Assembly: GCA_017883135.1 (NCBI GenBank)
Contig: JADGOE010000025.1
Coordinates: 1-39,319, forward strand
DNA from: Acidimicrobiales bacterium
GTDB lineage: Bacteria > Actinomycetota > Acidimicrobiia > Acidimicrobiales > RAAP-2
Direction of reading: 5' to 3'
DNA: 39,319 nucleotides
The notes below the pieces were generated by a model, which worked only from the letters and a program-made list of their open reading frames with translations, searched no databases and had not been told where the DNA came from. Of this stretch, positions 22,320 through 30,246 are shown in pieces. The position numbers were made by a program, and so were the translations under genes. Every line of letters begins with the position of its first letter. The first letter of the stretch is position 1.

Positions 22320-24575
22320 TCAGGAACTGGGTGTTCGCTCCGTGAGCCCGAGGGCATCGAGGATGAAGGCGTAGACGAAAGCCTCGTCCTTCCATGCGTC
22401 GTAGCGGCCCGAAGGGCCGCCGTGGCCGGCTCCGAGCTCGGTCTTCAGCAACACCTTGTTCTCTGGATTTGCGGCTCTCAGCCTGGCCACCCACTTGGCC
22501 GGTTCCCAGAATCCCACCCTGGGATCGGAGAGCCCGGCCGTCGCCAGAATGTCCGGGTAGCGCACCGGCTCCCCTGCCGAGTCGACCGAGCAGACATTGT
22601 CATAGGGCGAGTAGGACTTGATGACGGAGTAGATCTCCGGGTCCTCTACCGGGTTGCCCCACTCCTCCCACTCCAGCACGGTGAGGGGAAGGGTCTCATC
22701 CAAAATGGTGGTCAGGCAGTCCACGAAGGGAACCTCGGCCACGATGGCCCGGAACAGCTCCGGGGCCAGGTTGGCCACAGCCCCCATCAACAGGCCCCCC
22801 GCACTTCCGCCCCGGGCGACCAGCCGGTCAGGTGAGGTCCACCCGGCAGCCACCAGGCTCCGGGCGCATGCCACGAAGTCGGTGAACGTATTGGGCTTGG
22901 CCACGAACTTGCCGTCCTCGTACCACCGGCGGCCCATCTCCCCGCCGCCCCGGATGTGGGCGATGGCGAAGATGAACCCGCGATCGAGGAGGCTGAGGCG
23001 GAGCGACGAGAACGTCGGGTCGATCGATGCCTCGTAGGAGCCGTAGCCGTACAGCAGGCATGGTGCACCGGCAGAACTGCCGGCATCGGCAGATCCCCCG
23101 GACCCCTCGTGCCCTGCGCCGGGAGGGGGAACGAGATCGGGTCGGTAGACCAGGGAGATGGGGATGTCGGCGCCGTCCTCGGCCACCGCCCACCGCCGCT
23201 CGGTCCGATACCGGCTCGGATCGAAGCCACCCAGGACCGGTTGCCGCTTCCTCAACACGGCCTCGCCCGTCTGGAGGTCGAGGTCGTACACCGAGCGCGG
23301 GGTGGTCAGGGACGTGTACTCGTAGCGGAGCGTGGTGGAGTCGTACTCGGGGTTGGCCCCTCCCCACACGGTCGAGGGCGACTCCGGCTGGCTGATCGGC
23401 GTCGATGCACCGGTCGACGCGTCGATCACCCGTATCCGGGTCTCGCCCCCCTCCCGCTCGAAGACCACCAGGTGGTCGGCGAACGGGTCGACACCGTCCA
23501 GCCTGACTCCCGGTCGGGCGGGGATCACCTCACGCCACTGGGCCCGGCCCGGTGCCCGGTCGGGCGCTTCCATCAACCGGAAGTCTTCGGCCCCGTCGTT
23601 GGTGACGATGAGGAACCGGCTGTCGCGCCCGCCGTTCGGATCGCCACGGTCGTGGTCGACGCTGTACTCGATGCCCTGGCGCCGGGGCTCGATCACCATG
23701 AACTCGCCCTGGGGGTCGTCCGCCGGCAGCGCCCGGACCTCGGAGGTCACCTTGGAATCGAGGCCGCAGAGGATGAATTGATCGTCCTTGGTCCGTCCCA
23801 CGCCGAGATAGAAGCGGTCGTCGGCCTCCTCGTGGACCCGCACGTCGGTCGAGGGATCGGTCCCGACCCGGTGGCACCACAGTTGGTAGGGGCGCATGGC
23901 CTCGTCGACCCGGACGTAGAACACGGTGGCGTTGTCGCTGGCCCAGGCCACCCCGTAGGAGGTGTCCTCGAGCGACTCAGGCGACTCCGCCCCTGTCGAC
24001 AACTCGCGGAAGCGCATGGTGTAGCGCTCGCCACCGGAGGTGTCGGTCGAGTACACCAGCCACTCATGGTCGGGGCTGACGGCCAGGTTCCCCACGGCGA
24101 AGTAGCCATGCCCTCCGGCCAAGAGGTTCTCGTCGAGGATGACCTGCTCCCCTTCGCGGGCCTCCCCGTCCCCGCCTCCTGCCTTGCCTTCGGTTTCGAC
24201 GCCGTCCCCGCCCACTTCCCCGCCCCCGACGGCCGGTCGGCGACAGTGGATGCCGTAGTTGCTCCCTTCCTTCGTGCGTCCGTAGTAGTACCACGGGCCT
24301 TTGCGGACCGGCACCGACAGGTCGGTCTCCTCGATGCGAGCGACGATCTCATCGAACAGCGTGGTCTGGAGCCCCGTCGTACCCTCCATCACCGCCTCGG
24401 TGTAGGCGTTCTCGGCCGACAGGTGTGCGAGCACCGCCGGGTCGTCCTTGTCCCGAAGCCAGAACCAGTCGTCGACCCGAACATCGCCGTGTGCCTCGAG
24501 CTGGACCGGACGCCTCTCGGGGACCGGAGCCCGGGCGTCTCCGGAGGGGTGGTCGGAAGCGGAGCTGTGGGGCAT
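22320..24575 (-). CDS. Oligopeptidase B-like serine peptidase (family S9)
   Basis: This 751-residue prolyl-oligopeptidase-family enzyme cuts short peptides, classically after Arg/Lys. The N-terminal part has VRVDDWFWLRDKDDP and the beta-propeller. The C-terminal catalytic domain has HIRGGGEMGRRWYEDGK, Ser about residue 588 in GGSAGG, Asp in LSDPRVGFWEPAKW and His in GAGHGG. These match oligopeptidase B closely. A Gly/Glu-rich low-complexity insert (about residues 115-145, bases near 24145-24235) interrupts the propeller region. ATG 24575 was chosen because CATCCT lies 6 nt upstream; ATG 24596 would add 7 residues. Confidence 0.9.
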   Translation of the reverse strand: MPHSSASDHPSGDARAPVPERRPVQLEAHGDVRVDDWFWLRDKDDPAVLAHLSAENAYTEAVMEGTTGLQTTLFDEIVARIEETDLSVPVRKGPWYYYGRTKEGSNYGIHCRRPAVGGGEVGGDGVETEGKAGGGDGEAREGEQVILDENLLAGGHGYFAVGNLAVSPDHEWLVYSTDTSGGERYTMRFRELSTGAESPESLEDTSYGVAWASDNATVFYVRVDEAMRPYQLWCHRVGTDPSTDVRVHEEADDRFYLGVGRTKDDQFILCGLDSKVTSEVRALPADDPQGEFMVIEPRRQGIEYSVDHDRGDPNGGRDSRFLIVTNDGAEDFRLMEAPDRAPGRAQWREVIPARPGVRLDGVDPFADHLVVFEREGGETRIRVIDASTGASTPISQPESPSTVWGGANPEYDSTTLRYEYTSLTTPRSVYDLDLQTGEAVLRKRQPVLGGFDPSRYRTERRWAVAEDGADIPISLVYRPDLVPPPGAGHEGSGGSADAGSSAGAPCLLYGYGSYEASIDPTFSSLRLSLLDRGFIFAIAHIRGGGEMGRRWYEDGKFVAKPNTFTDFVACARSLVAAGWTSPDRLVARGGSAGGLLMGAVANLAPELFRAIVAEVPFVDCLTTILDETLPLTVLEWEEWGNPVEDPEIYSVIKSYSPYDNVCSVDSAGEPVRYPDILATAGLSDPRVGFWEPAKWVARLRAANPENKVLLKTELGAGHGGPSGRYDAWKDEAFVYAFILDALGLTERTPSS

Positions 24576-24639
24576 CCGACCAGGATGGCACGTCATTCTC
24601 TCGTTGCGATCGGTGCCCGCTCACTCGGGCGTGCATGGT

Positions 24640-24648
24640 TGTTACTAT
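24640..24648 (+). promoter_or_regulatory. Extended -10 promoter element of sufB
   Basis: TGTTACTAT, an extended -10 (TGn-TACTAT), 53 nt before ATG 24702. The region 24600-24663 is noticeably more AT-rich than the flanking sequence. No clear -35 is visible, as is common with extended -10 promoters. Confidence 0.5.
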
Positions 24649-24653
24649 CTGTA

Positions 24654-24663
24654 TAGGAGAAAT
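24654..24663 (+). promoter_or_regulatory. TAGGAGAAAT motif upstream of sufB (putative operator)
   Basis: TAGGAGAAAT lies at the expected transcription start of sufB. The same ten bases occur, in the same orientation relative to the gene, upstream of the second sufC (34676-34685). It is too far from the ATG to be the ribosome site; a separate AGGAG (24692-24696) serves that role. Confidence 0.4.
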
Positions 24664-24701
24664 CCCCCGCACCCCCACCCGGCGGCGACCTAGGAGCCCT
24701 C

Positions 24702-26102
24702 ATGACGACCACCGGCCTCGATCTCGGAAAGTACAAGCTTGGATGGTCCGACGAGGAGGACTACGTCTTCAAGCCCAAGAAGGGCCTGAACGAATCCATC
24801 GTCCGAGAGATGTCGGCGATGAAGAAGGAGCCCGAGTGGATGCGCGAGTTCCGGCTCCGTGCCCTGCAGCGCTTCGAGAAGCGCCCGATGGCCGAATGGT
24901 TCGCCGTGAACATGCCCGACCTCGACTTCGACGACATCTACTACTACATCAAGCCGACGTCAGGGCAAGTGGAGGATTGGAACGACCTCCCCGACGCCAT
25001 CAAGAACACCTACGAGAAGCTGGGTATCCCCGAGGCGGAGCGCAAGTACCTGGCCGGGGTCACCGCTCAGTATGAGTCCGAGGTCGTGTTCCACCGCAAT
25101 CGCGAGGACCTCGAGACCCTCGGCATCATCTTCTGCGACATGGACACAGCGGTGCGCGACTATCCCGACCTGGTGGCCAAGTACTTCGGGACGATCATCC
25201 CGCCCAATGACAACAAGTTCGCCGCCCTCAACTCTGCGGTCTGGTCCGGCGGGTCGTTCATCTACGTCCCGCCCAACGTGGTTGTCGACCAGCCACTGCA
25301 GGCCTACTTCCGGATCAATGCGGAGAATATGGGCCAGTTCGAGCGGACGCTGATCATCGCCGACGTGGGAGCCCAGGTCCACTACATCGAGGGCTGCTCT
25401 GCCCCGGTGTACACCACCGACTCCTTGCACTCCGCCGTGGTGGAGCTGGTGGCGCTGGAGGGTTCGCGGATCACCTACACCACCATCCAGAACTGGTCGA
25501 ACAACGTCTACAACCTGGTGACCAAGCGAGCCCGGGCCGAAGCCGAGGCCCATGTGGAGTGGATCGACGGCAACATCGGGTCGCGTCTCACCATGAAGTA
25601 CCCGTCGGTCTACCTGATGGGACCGAAGGCCTCCGGCGAGGTGCTCTCGGTGGCATATGCCGGAGCCGGCCAGCACCAGGATGCCGGCGCCAAGATGGTT
25701 CACGCTGCACCCGAGACCACCTCCACCATCATCTCCAAGTCGATCTCCAAGGATGCCGGCATCACCACTTACCGAGGCCTGGTCCATGTGGACGAAGGTG
25801 CCAAGCACGCCAAGAGCTTCGTCCGGTGCGACGCCCTGCTCCTTGACGACACTTCGGTATCGGAGACCAAGCCGTACATGGAAGTTGCCGAACGGGACGC
25901 CCGGATCGGCCACGAGGCGACGGTGTCCAAGGTGGGCGACGACCAGCTCTTCTACCTGATGAGCCGGGGGTTGTCCGAGACGCAGGCCATGGGGATGATC
26001 GTCAATGGGTTCATCGAGCCGATTACCCGCACCCTGCCCATGGAGTATGCCGTCGAGTGGAGCCGATTGATCGAGCTCCAGATGGAAGGCTCGATCGGCT
26101 GA
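24702..26102 (+). CDS. sufB: Fe-S cluster assembly scaffold SufB
   Basis: This 466-residue protein is the core scaffold of the SufBC2D complex, on which [4Fe-4S] clusters are built before transfer to apoproteins. Family landmarks are [56 protein letters not shown] (conserved Cys), the beta-helix repeats and [12 protein letters not shown] ... [20 protein letters not shown], where Cys and Glu are proposed sulfur and iron ligands. There is no intein. It has its own promoter and an AGGAG site 5 nt before the ATG. Unlike most actinobacteria, sufD does not follow directly. Confidence 0.96.
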   Translation: MTTTGLDLGKYKLGWSDEEDYVFKPKKGLNESIVREMSAMKKEPEWMREFRLRALQRFEKRPMAEWFAVNMPDLDFDDIYYYIKPTSGQVEDWNDLPDAIKNTYEKLGIPEAERKYLAGVTAQYESEVVFHRNREDLETLGIIFCDMDTAVRDYPDLVAKYFGTIIPPNDNKFAALNSAVWSGGSFIYVPPNVVVDQPLQAYFRINAENMGQFERTLIIADVGAQVHYIEGCSAPVYTTDSLHSAVVELVALEGSRITYTTIQNWSNNVYNLVTKRARAEAEAHVEWIDGNIGSRLTMKYPSVYLMGPKASGEVLSVAYAGAGQHQDAGAKMVHAAPETTSTIISKSISKDAGITTYRGLVHVDEGAKHAKSFVRCDALLLDDTSVSETKPYMEVAERDARIGHEATVSKVGDDQLFYLMSRGLSETQAMGMIVNGFIEPITRTLPMEYAVEWSRLIELQMEGSIG

Positions 26103-26158
26103 ACTGGCCGACTGGCCGACTGGCCGACTGGCCGACTGGCCAACTGGCCAACTGGCTG
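26103..26158. repeat. Seven tandem 8-bp units directly after the sufB stop
   Basis: Four ACTGGCCG units, then two ACTGGCCA and one ACTGGCTG, without interruption, starting at the base after the TGA of sufB. The 8-bp period is not a multiple of three and lies outside coding sequence. The tract looks like a slippage-prone minisatellite in the 3' untranslated region. Confidence 0.92.
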
Positions 26159-26222
26159 GATCCACGGTCGCCGGCCAGCAGGAGATGCGACGGGTGCGCC
26201 GCCAGAAGGGCAGAATGTCCCC

Positions 26223-26567
26223 ATGCCGATGAGGGAAGGGTGCAAGCACTTTCAGAGCAGGACCTACGACTCAGGGGAGGTGGCCCGGTTCTGTGTCCTC
26301 GATCTGGCACCTGATGCGCCGTGGAAGTGCCCCGACGACTGCCCGTCCTACGCCCCCCGTCTGGTCGATGTCGGATGGAGCCATGGCTCGCTGATCGAGC
26401 CGAAGGTGGAGAGGATGCCCGACGTTCCCGACGCCGATGCGGCCGAGCTGCTCGACCAGGCTGAGGACATCGTCAATGCCGCCGGGCCCGAAATTCTGGC
26501 CGAGGTGCGCACCGAGGACGAGCGCAAGGGGCGTGCGGGGCGCCACTGGTGGAACCGCAAGCGCTGA
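26223..26567 (+). CDS. Small Cys-rich conserved-type protein in the SUF locus
   Basis: This 114-residue cytoplasmic protein has its conserved-looking part in the first 55 residues: Cys7-Lys-His9, FCVLDLAPDAPWKCPDDCP with Cys24, Cys36 and Cys40, then YAPRLVDVGWSHGSL. Four Cys plus a His could bind zinc or an Fe-S cluster. The C-terminal half is acidic (PDADAAELLDQAEDIV) and ends in a basic RKGRAGRHWWNRKR. I do not recognise a named family, though similar short actinobacterial proteins exist. It follows sufB on the same strand by 120 bp; a CAGAAT 6 nt before ATG 26223 may be a separate -10. A role with SUF is inferred from position only. Confidence 0.7.
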   Translation: MPMREGCKHFQSRTYDSGEVARFCVLDLAPDAPWKCPDDCPSYAPRLVDVGWSHGSLIEPKVERMPDVPDADAAELLDQAEDIVNAAGPEILAEVRTEDERKGRAGRHWWNRKR

Positions 26568-26570
26568 GCC

Positions 26571-26586
26571 TGCCGGCCCCCCGGCA
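26571..26586. terminator. Hairpin between convergent genes
   Basis: TGCCGG, loop CCCC, CCGGCA: a perfect 6-bp stem just after the small Cys-rich gene and before the 3' end of the minus-strand crotonase gene. A T-rich stretch (GTTTGTT) follows about 10 nt later on the plus strand. Confidence 0.5.
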
Positions 26587-26616
26587 CCGCGATCCGTTTG
26601 TTCGACCCCTCGAGGG

Positions 26617-27471
26617 CTACCGCCCGGTGAAGACGGCGGGGCGCTTCTCGATGAACGCGGTCATCGCCTCGGCGAGGTCATCGGAGGCCAGAGACCAAGC
26701 ATTCCACGTGGCCACATAGTCGAGCCCTTCGGCTACCGAGCGCCCCTCGCCTGCGTCGAGCACCGCTTTGGCACCCTGCACGGCCAGTGGCGAGTTGGCG
26801 GCGATCTCGGCGGCCATGGCACGGGCGTCGGCCAACACTGTCTCCGCGTCGGCGCTGACCTGGTTGACCAGACCGATCGACTCGGCGCGTGCGGCAGTGA
26901 TGTCCTTGCCGGTGAAGGCCAACTCGGCCAGATGCCCTTTGCCGATGATGTGGGGTAGGCGCTGCAGGCTGCCGACATCGGCGACGATGGCCACCTTGGC
27001 CTCCCGAACGGAGAAGATTGCATCCGTGCTGGCAAGCCGGATGTCGCACGCCGCCACCAGGTCCACGCCGCCGCCGATGCAGTAGCCGTGGATGGCGGCG
27101 ATGACCGGAACTGCGCATTCGGCTACCGAGGTGACCGACGCCTGCATGCGGACGATCTCCGCCCGGGCCGACCGGGCGCGAGAGGCCATGGAGTGCGGGG
27201 TACCGGCGCCGGAACTGGGCGCACCGGCCAGGCCCGACATCGCGACCAGGTCGAGCCCGACGCTGAAGTGGGGTCCTCGGGCGGCCAGCACCACCGCCCT
27301 GATCTCCGGGTCCGATCCGATGGCGGCCATGGCGACGGGGAGGTCTGCCCAGAATGGCGGACCCATCGCGTTGCGCTTCTCGGGGCGGTCGAGCCAGAGC
27401 GTGGCCACGTGCCCGTCGACCTCGATGGTGAGGACCTCGGAGGCGAAGGAGGCAAGGGTTGAGGTGGTCAT
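26617..27471 (-). CDS. Crotonase family, probable dienoyl-CoA isomerase
   Basis: This 284-residue enoyl-CoA hydratase/isomerase superfamily protein has oxyanion-hole segments GPHFSVGLDL and HGYCIGGGVDL. Acidic residues Asp137 (GGGVDL), Glu157 (SVREAKV) and Asp165 (VADVGSLQRLP) have the same 20- and 8-residue spacing as the catalytic set of mammalian delta3,5-delta2,4-dienoyl-CoA isomerase, and ADVGSLQRLP is that subfamily's signature. It would reposition double bonds during unsaturated fatty-acid oxidation. It lies antisense between sufB and sufD. ATG 27471 is 7 nt after TACGCT; an upstream open extension to 27609 is unconvincing. Confidence 0.85.
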   Translation of the reverse strand: MTTSTLASFASEVLTIEVDGHVATLWLDRPEKRNAMGPPFWADLPVAMAAIGSDPEIRAVVLAARGPHFSVGLDLVAMSGLAGAPSSGAGTPHSMASRARSARAEIVRMQASVTSVAECAVPVIAAIHGYCIGGGVDLVAACDIRLASTDAIFSVREAKVAIVADVGSLQRLPHIIGKGHLAELAFTGKDITAARAESIGLVNQVSADAETVLADARAMAAEIAANSPLAVQGAKAVLDAGEGRSVAEGLDYVATWNAWSLASDDLAEAMTAFIEKRPAVFTGR

Positions 27472-27478
27472 GGGCCAG

Positions 27479-27484
27479 AGCGTA
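27479..27484 (-). promoter_or_regulatory. -10 hexamer of the dienoyl-CoA isomerase-like gene
   Basis: TACGCT on the minus strand, 7 nt before ATG 27471. Confidence 0.45.
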
Positions 27485-27659
27485 GGCCGTAGGGAGGTAG
27501 GCCGCCGCGCCCGGATCATGCGCCGCAATGGTTGGCCGATGGGCTGCTTCCGCATCCCGAGGGCCGGACTCGTGGCACGAATTCGGACCATCTGGGCGGC
27601 TCGGGCCACACCAACTCAACCGGCAAGTCTCGCTCGGATGGTTGGGATCCGTGGCCAAG

Positions 27660-27670
27660 TAGCATGGGAG
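27660..27670 (+). promoter_or_regulatory. -10 hexamer and ribosome site of sufD
   Basis: TAGCAT (27660-27665) is a possible -10, immediately followed by GGGAG (27666-27670), 9 nt before GTG 27680. The GGGAG decides the start. The two elements are too close to serve one transcript, so the promoter call is tentative. Confidence 0.35.
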
Positions 27671-27679
27671 CCGAGGCTC

Positions 27680-29056
27680 GTGACCCGGGCCTCCTTGCGC
27701 GAAAGGCCTGCTGTCCTGTCGAACTTCACCCCTGAGTCCGCCGCCGCCCTCTCGGGACCGGCCTGGTTGCAGCAACGGAGATGCGCCGCGGCCGACGCCT
27801 TCTGGTCGTCACCCCTCCCCAGCGAGAAGGACGAGGTGTGGCGCTACAGCCGGATCGACCAACTCGATCTTGATCGCTTCCGCCCGGCCGGTTCGGTGTC
27901 GGTCACCGCGCCTGACGATCCCGGGCCGTCGCCCTCCGAGCGCATCCATACACTGGTGAGCAGCCTCGGCGCCCGTGCCGGCTTGGTGGTGACCATCAAC
28001 GGCGTGTTGGCCACCGTGGCCTCTTCGGTCCCCGACCACCTGGCGACGCTCGGCAGGGCAACCGAGCGGGCCGATGCGGAGACCTTTGTGGGATCGGTGG
28101 GATCCGATCCGCGGGACTTCTGGTTGTTGAACGACGCATTCGCGATCGACCCGGTGCTGGTGGACGTGCAACCGGGCGCAGTGGTCGAGGATCCCATCGT
28201 CATCGTGCACATGATCACCGGCGTTGGTGGGACTGCCATATTCCCTCGGACCGTGATCCGAACAGGCACGGGCTCCAGCGTCGGTGTCATCGAGATCGTG
28301 ATCGACGTCGACACCGGGCTGCTGGCGGACCTCCCCTCGGACGGCGTCCGGGCTCCCAACCGGCCACTCGAGCACCTGGTCGTACCGGCAACCGAGCTGC
28401 AGCTGGCCGAGGAAGCGGCCCTTGACTACGTGAGCGTGCAGTCGTTGGGCGCGGAGACGTGGCAGCTGGCCCACCAGGCGAGCTTCATCGGAGCCAATGC
28501 CACCCTCCGCAGCTTCGCAGTGGCCCTGGGCGGTAAGTACGCTCGCCTGCGCACGGACTCGGCGCTTGCCGGAGAGGGCGGAACCAGCATGTTGCGTGCG
28601 GCCTACATCGGACGTGACGAGCAGATGCTCGATTTCCGGACGCTGCAGGACCACCTGGCGCCACGGACCACCAGCGACCTGCTCTTCACGGGGGCGGTCG
28701 CGGACCGGTCGCACTCGGTCTACAGCGGCCTCATCCGAGTTCGGCGCGGAGCGGTCCGCTCCGACGCCATGCAGACCAATCACAACCTTGTGCTCGGTGA
28801 AGGGGCCCATGCCGATTCCGTGCCCAACCTCGACATCGAGGAGAACGACGTCAAGTGCAGCCACGGATCGACGGTCGGTCCGGTGGACGAGGACCAGCGG
28901 TACTACCTCGAGTCGCGGGGGATCGAACCGGAACGGGCCGAGCAGCTGATCGTGTCGGGATTCTTCGAGAGCATCGCCGACCAGGTGCCGATCGCCGGCA
29001 CCCGCTCGCTGATCGGCAGAGCCCTCGTCGACCGTGTGGGAGTGCACGGTGAGTGA
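27680..29056 (+). CDS. sufD: Fe-S cluster assembly protein SufD
   Basis: This 458-residue partner of SufB forms the SufB-SufD heterodimer and helps iron entry. Typical features are KDEVWRYSRIDQLDLDRF near the N-terminus, WQLAHQASFIGANA, LDFRTLQDHLAPRTTSDLL and the C-terminal VKCSHGSTVGPVDEDQRYYL with the conserved His, then SGFFESIADQVP. The frame stays open upstream to 27092, but that part overlaps the antisense crotonase gene and shows no SufD similarity. GTG 27680 has a GGGAG site at the right distance. Its end overlaps the Rieske gene start by 8 nt. Confidence 0.94.
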   Translation: MTRASLRERPAVLSNFTPESAAALSGPAWLQQRRCAAADAFWSSPLPSEKDEVWRYSRIDQLDLDRFRPAGSVSVTAPDDPGPSPSERIHTLVSSLGARAGLVVTINGVLATVASSVPDHLATLGRATERADAETFVGSVGSDPRDFWLLNDAFAIDPVLVDVQPGAVVEDPIVIVHMITGVGGTAIFPRTVIRTGTGSSVGVIEIVIDVDTGLLADLPSDGVRAPNRPLEHLVVPATELQLAEEAALDYVSVQSLGAETWQLAHQASFIGANATLRSFAVALGGKYARLRTDSALAGEGGTSMLRAAYIGRDEQMLDFRTLQDHLAPRTTSDLLFTGAVADRSHSVYSGLIRVRRGAVRSDAMQTNHNLVLGEGAHADSVPNLDIEENDVKCSHGSTVGPVDEDQRYYLESRGIEPERAEQLIVSGFFESIADQVPIAGTRSLIGRALVDRVGVHGE

Positions 29057-29396
29057 TCCGACTTCCACTGAGACGTACCCACCGAAGACGGCCCGCCTCT
29101 GCGGCCGAGCGGAGATGGCGCCGGGCGAGGCCAGGCGCTTCGACGTGGCCGGTCTGCGGGTCGCCCTGATCCGCATCGACGACGACTTCTACGCCATCGG
29201 GGACCGGTGCAGTCATGAGGACTATTCGTTGGCCGACGGCGAGGTGTGGACCGGCGAGTGCGAGATCGAATGTGCCAAGCACGGGTCGACCTTCGACCTG
29301 GTGACGGGCCAACCCTGCTCACTGCCGGCAACTCGTCCGGTGCCGGTCTACGAACTGATCTTCGACGGTGACGATGTCTCGGTGGTGGTCCCATGA
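29049..29396 (+). CDS. Rieske-type [2Fe-2S] ferredoxin of the SUF operon
   Basis: This 115-residue Rieske protein has cluster ligands Cys54-x-His56 (DRCSHED) and Cys75-x2-His78 (ECAKHGSTF), the biphenyl-dioxygenase ferredoxin type. Such a ferredoxin sits between sufD and sufC in many actinobacteria and may deliver electrons for cluster assembly, although its exact role is not established. GTG 29049 overlaps the sufD stop (GTGAGTGA) and has GGAG 6 nt upstream. The stop overlaps the sufC ATG (ATGA), so sufD, this gene and sufC form one translationally coupled operon. Confidence 0.93.
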   Translation: MSDPTSTETYPPKTARLCGRAEMAPGEARRFDVAGLRVALIRIDDDFYAIGDRCSHEDYSLADGEVWTGECEIECAKHGSTFDLVTGQPCSLPATRPVPVYELIFDGDDVSVVVP

Positions 29397-30139
29397 GCAC
29401 GGGAGAGCTGGTCATCGAAGGGCTCCGCGCCGGCATCCCCGGCCGGGAGATCCTGCGCGGGGTGACGCTGACCGTGCGCAGTGGTGAGGTGCATGCGGTG
29501 ATGGGCCCCAACGGCTCGGGCAAGAGCACGTTGGCCCATGTGCTTATGGGGCGGCCCGGCTACGAGGTCCTGGACGGGTCGGTAACCCTGGACGGCATCG
29601 ACCTGCTTTCGTTGCCGACCTGGCAGAGGGCTCGGGCCGGTCTGTTTCTGGCCATGCAGCATCCCGTCGAAGTGCCCGGCGTCACGCTGATCGAATCGTT
29701 GACTGCGGCCCGCCCCGGGGTCCCCGCCGAGGAGATCGGCGCCACCGACGCCGGCATCGGGGAGCGCCTTCACGAGGAGGCCCGCCGAATCGGGTTCGAC
29801 GAGCGATTCCTCGATCGTCCGCTCAACGTGGACCTGTCGGGCGGTGAGCGCAAGCGCAACGAGACCCTGCAGATGGGGGTGCTCCGCCCTCGGTTCGCCG
29901 TCCTCGACGAAATCGATTCTGGGCTGGACGTCGATGCCCTGGGCGCGGTGGGACGCCGGGTGGAGGAGGCAACCGCCGAATGGGGACTCGGAGTATTGGC
30001 CATCACCCACTTCAGGAGGCTGCTCGATGTCCTCCACCCTGATGTGGTGCACGTCCTTTCCGAAGGTCGAGTGGTGGCCACCGGGGGAAGCCAGCTGGCT
30101 GAGATCGTCGACCGGACCGGCTACGCCGCCTACGTCTGA
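29393..30139 (+). CDS. sufC: SUF ATPase SufC, first copy
   Basis: This 248-residue ABC-type ATPase of the SufBC2D complex has Walker A GPNGSGKST (38-46), ABC signature DLSGGERKRNE (147-157), Walker B FAVLDEIDSGLD and the switch His in ITHF. Compared with the second copy at 33859-34650 it is about 15 residues shorter, mainly in the helical region before the signature, and deviates from the usual SufC wording (ERHLNVGFSGGEKKRNE) there. Co-translation with sufD and the Rieske gene argues that it is functional. Confidence 0.93.
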   Translation: MSTGELVIEGLRAGIPGREILRGVTLTVRSGEVHAVMGPNGSGKSTLAHVLMGRPGYEVLDGSVTLDGIDLLSLPTWQRARAGLFLAMQHPVEVPGVTLIESLTAARPGVPAEEIGATDAGIGERLHEEARRIGFDERFLDRPLNVDLSGGERKRNETLQMGVLRPRFAVLDEIDSGLDVDALGAVGRRVEEATAEWGLGVLAITHFRRLLDVLHPDVVHVLSEGRVVATGGSQLAEIVDRTGYAAYV

Positions 30140-30233
30140 AGTACCGGCGATGCCGGCCGTACCGCTGGTCGGGGCGGCACCGGCCAAGCCGTCGGCATTC
30201 GAGACCCGGCCCCTGCTCGGAGCGCCCGGTTGG

Positions 30234-30239
30234 TAGCGT
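30234..30239 (+). promoter_or_regulatory. -10 hexamer of the LCP gene
   Basis: TAGCGT, 7 nt before ATG 30247; the same hexamer and spacing occur before the last gene of the window. Confidence 0.5.
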
Positions 30240-30246
30240 CTGCCCC

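Noticed and set aside
22956-24656. A 566-codon open frame on the plus strand, antisense to oligopeptidase B
   Set aside because: It mirrors a gene with clear catalytic motifs and its translation is low in structure and similarity; long antisense frames are expected in GC-rich DNA.
26103-26158. CRISPR-like repeat
   Set aside because: The units are 8 bp with no spacers; it is a simple tandem repeat.
27092-27679. Extended N-terminus of SufD
   Set aside because: The extension overlaps the antisense crotonase coding region and lacks SufD similarity, while GTG 27680 has a proper ribosome site.
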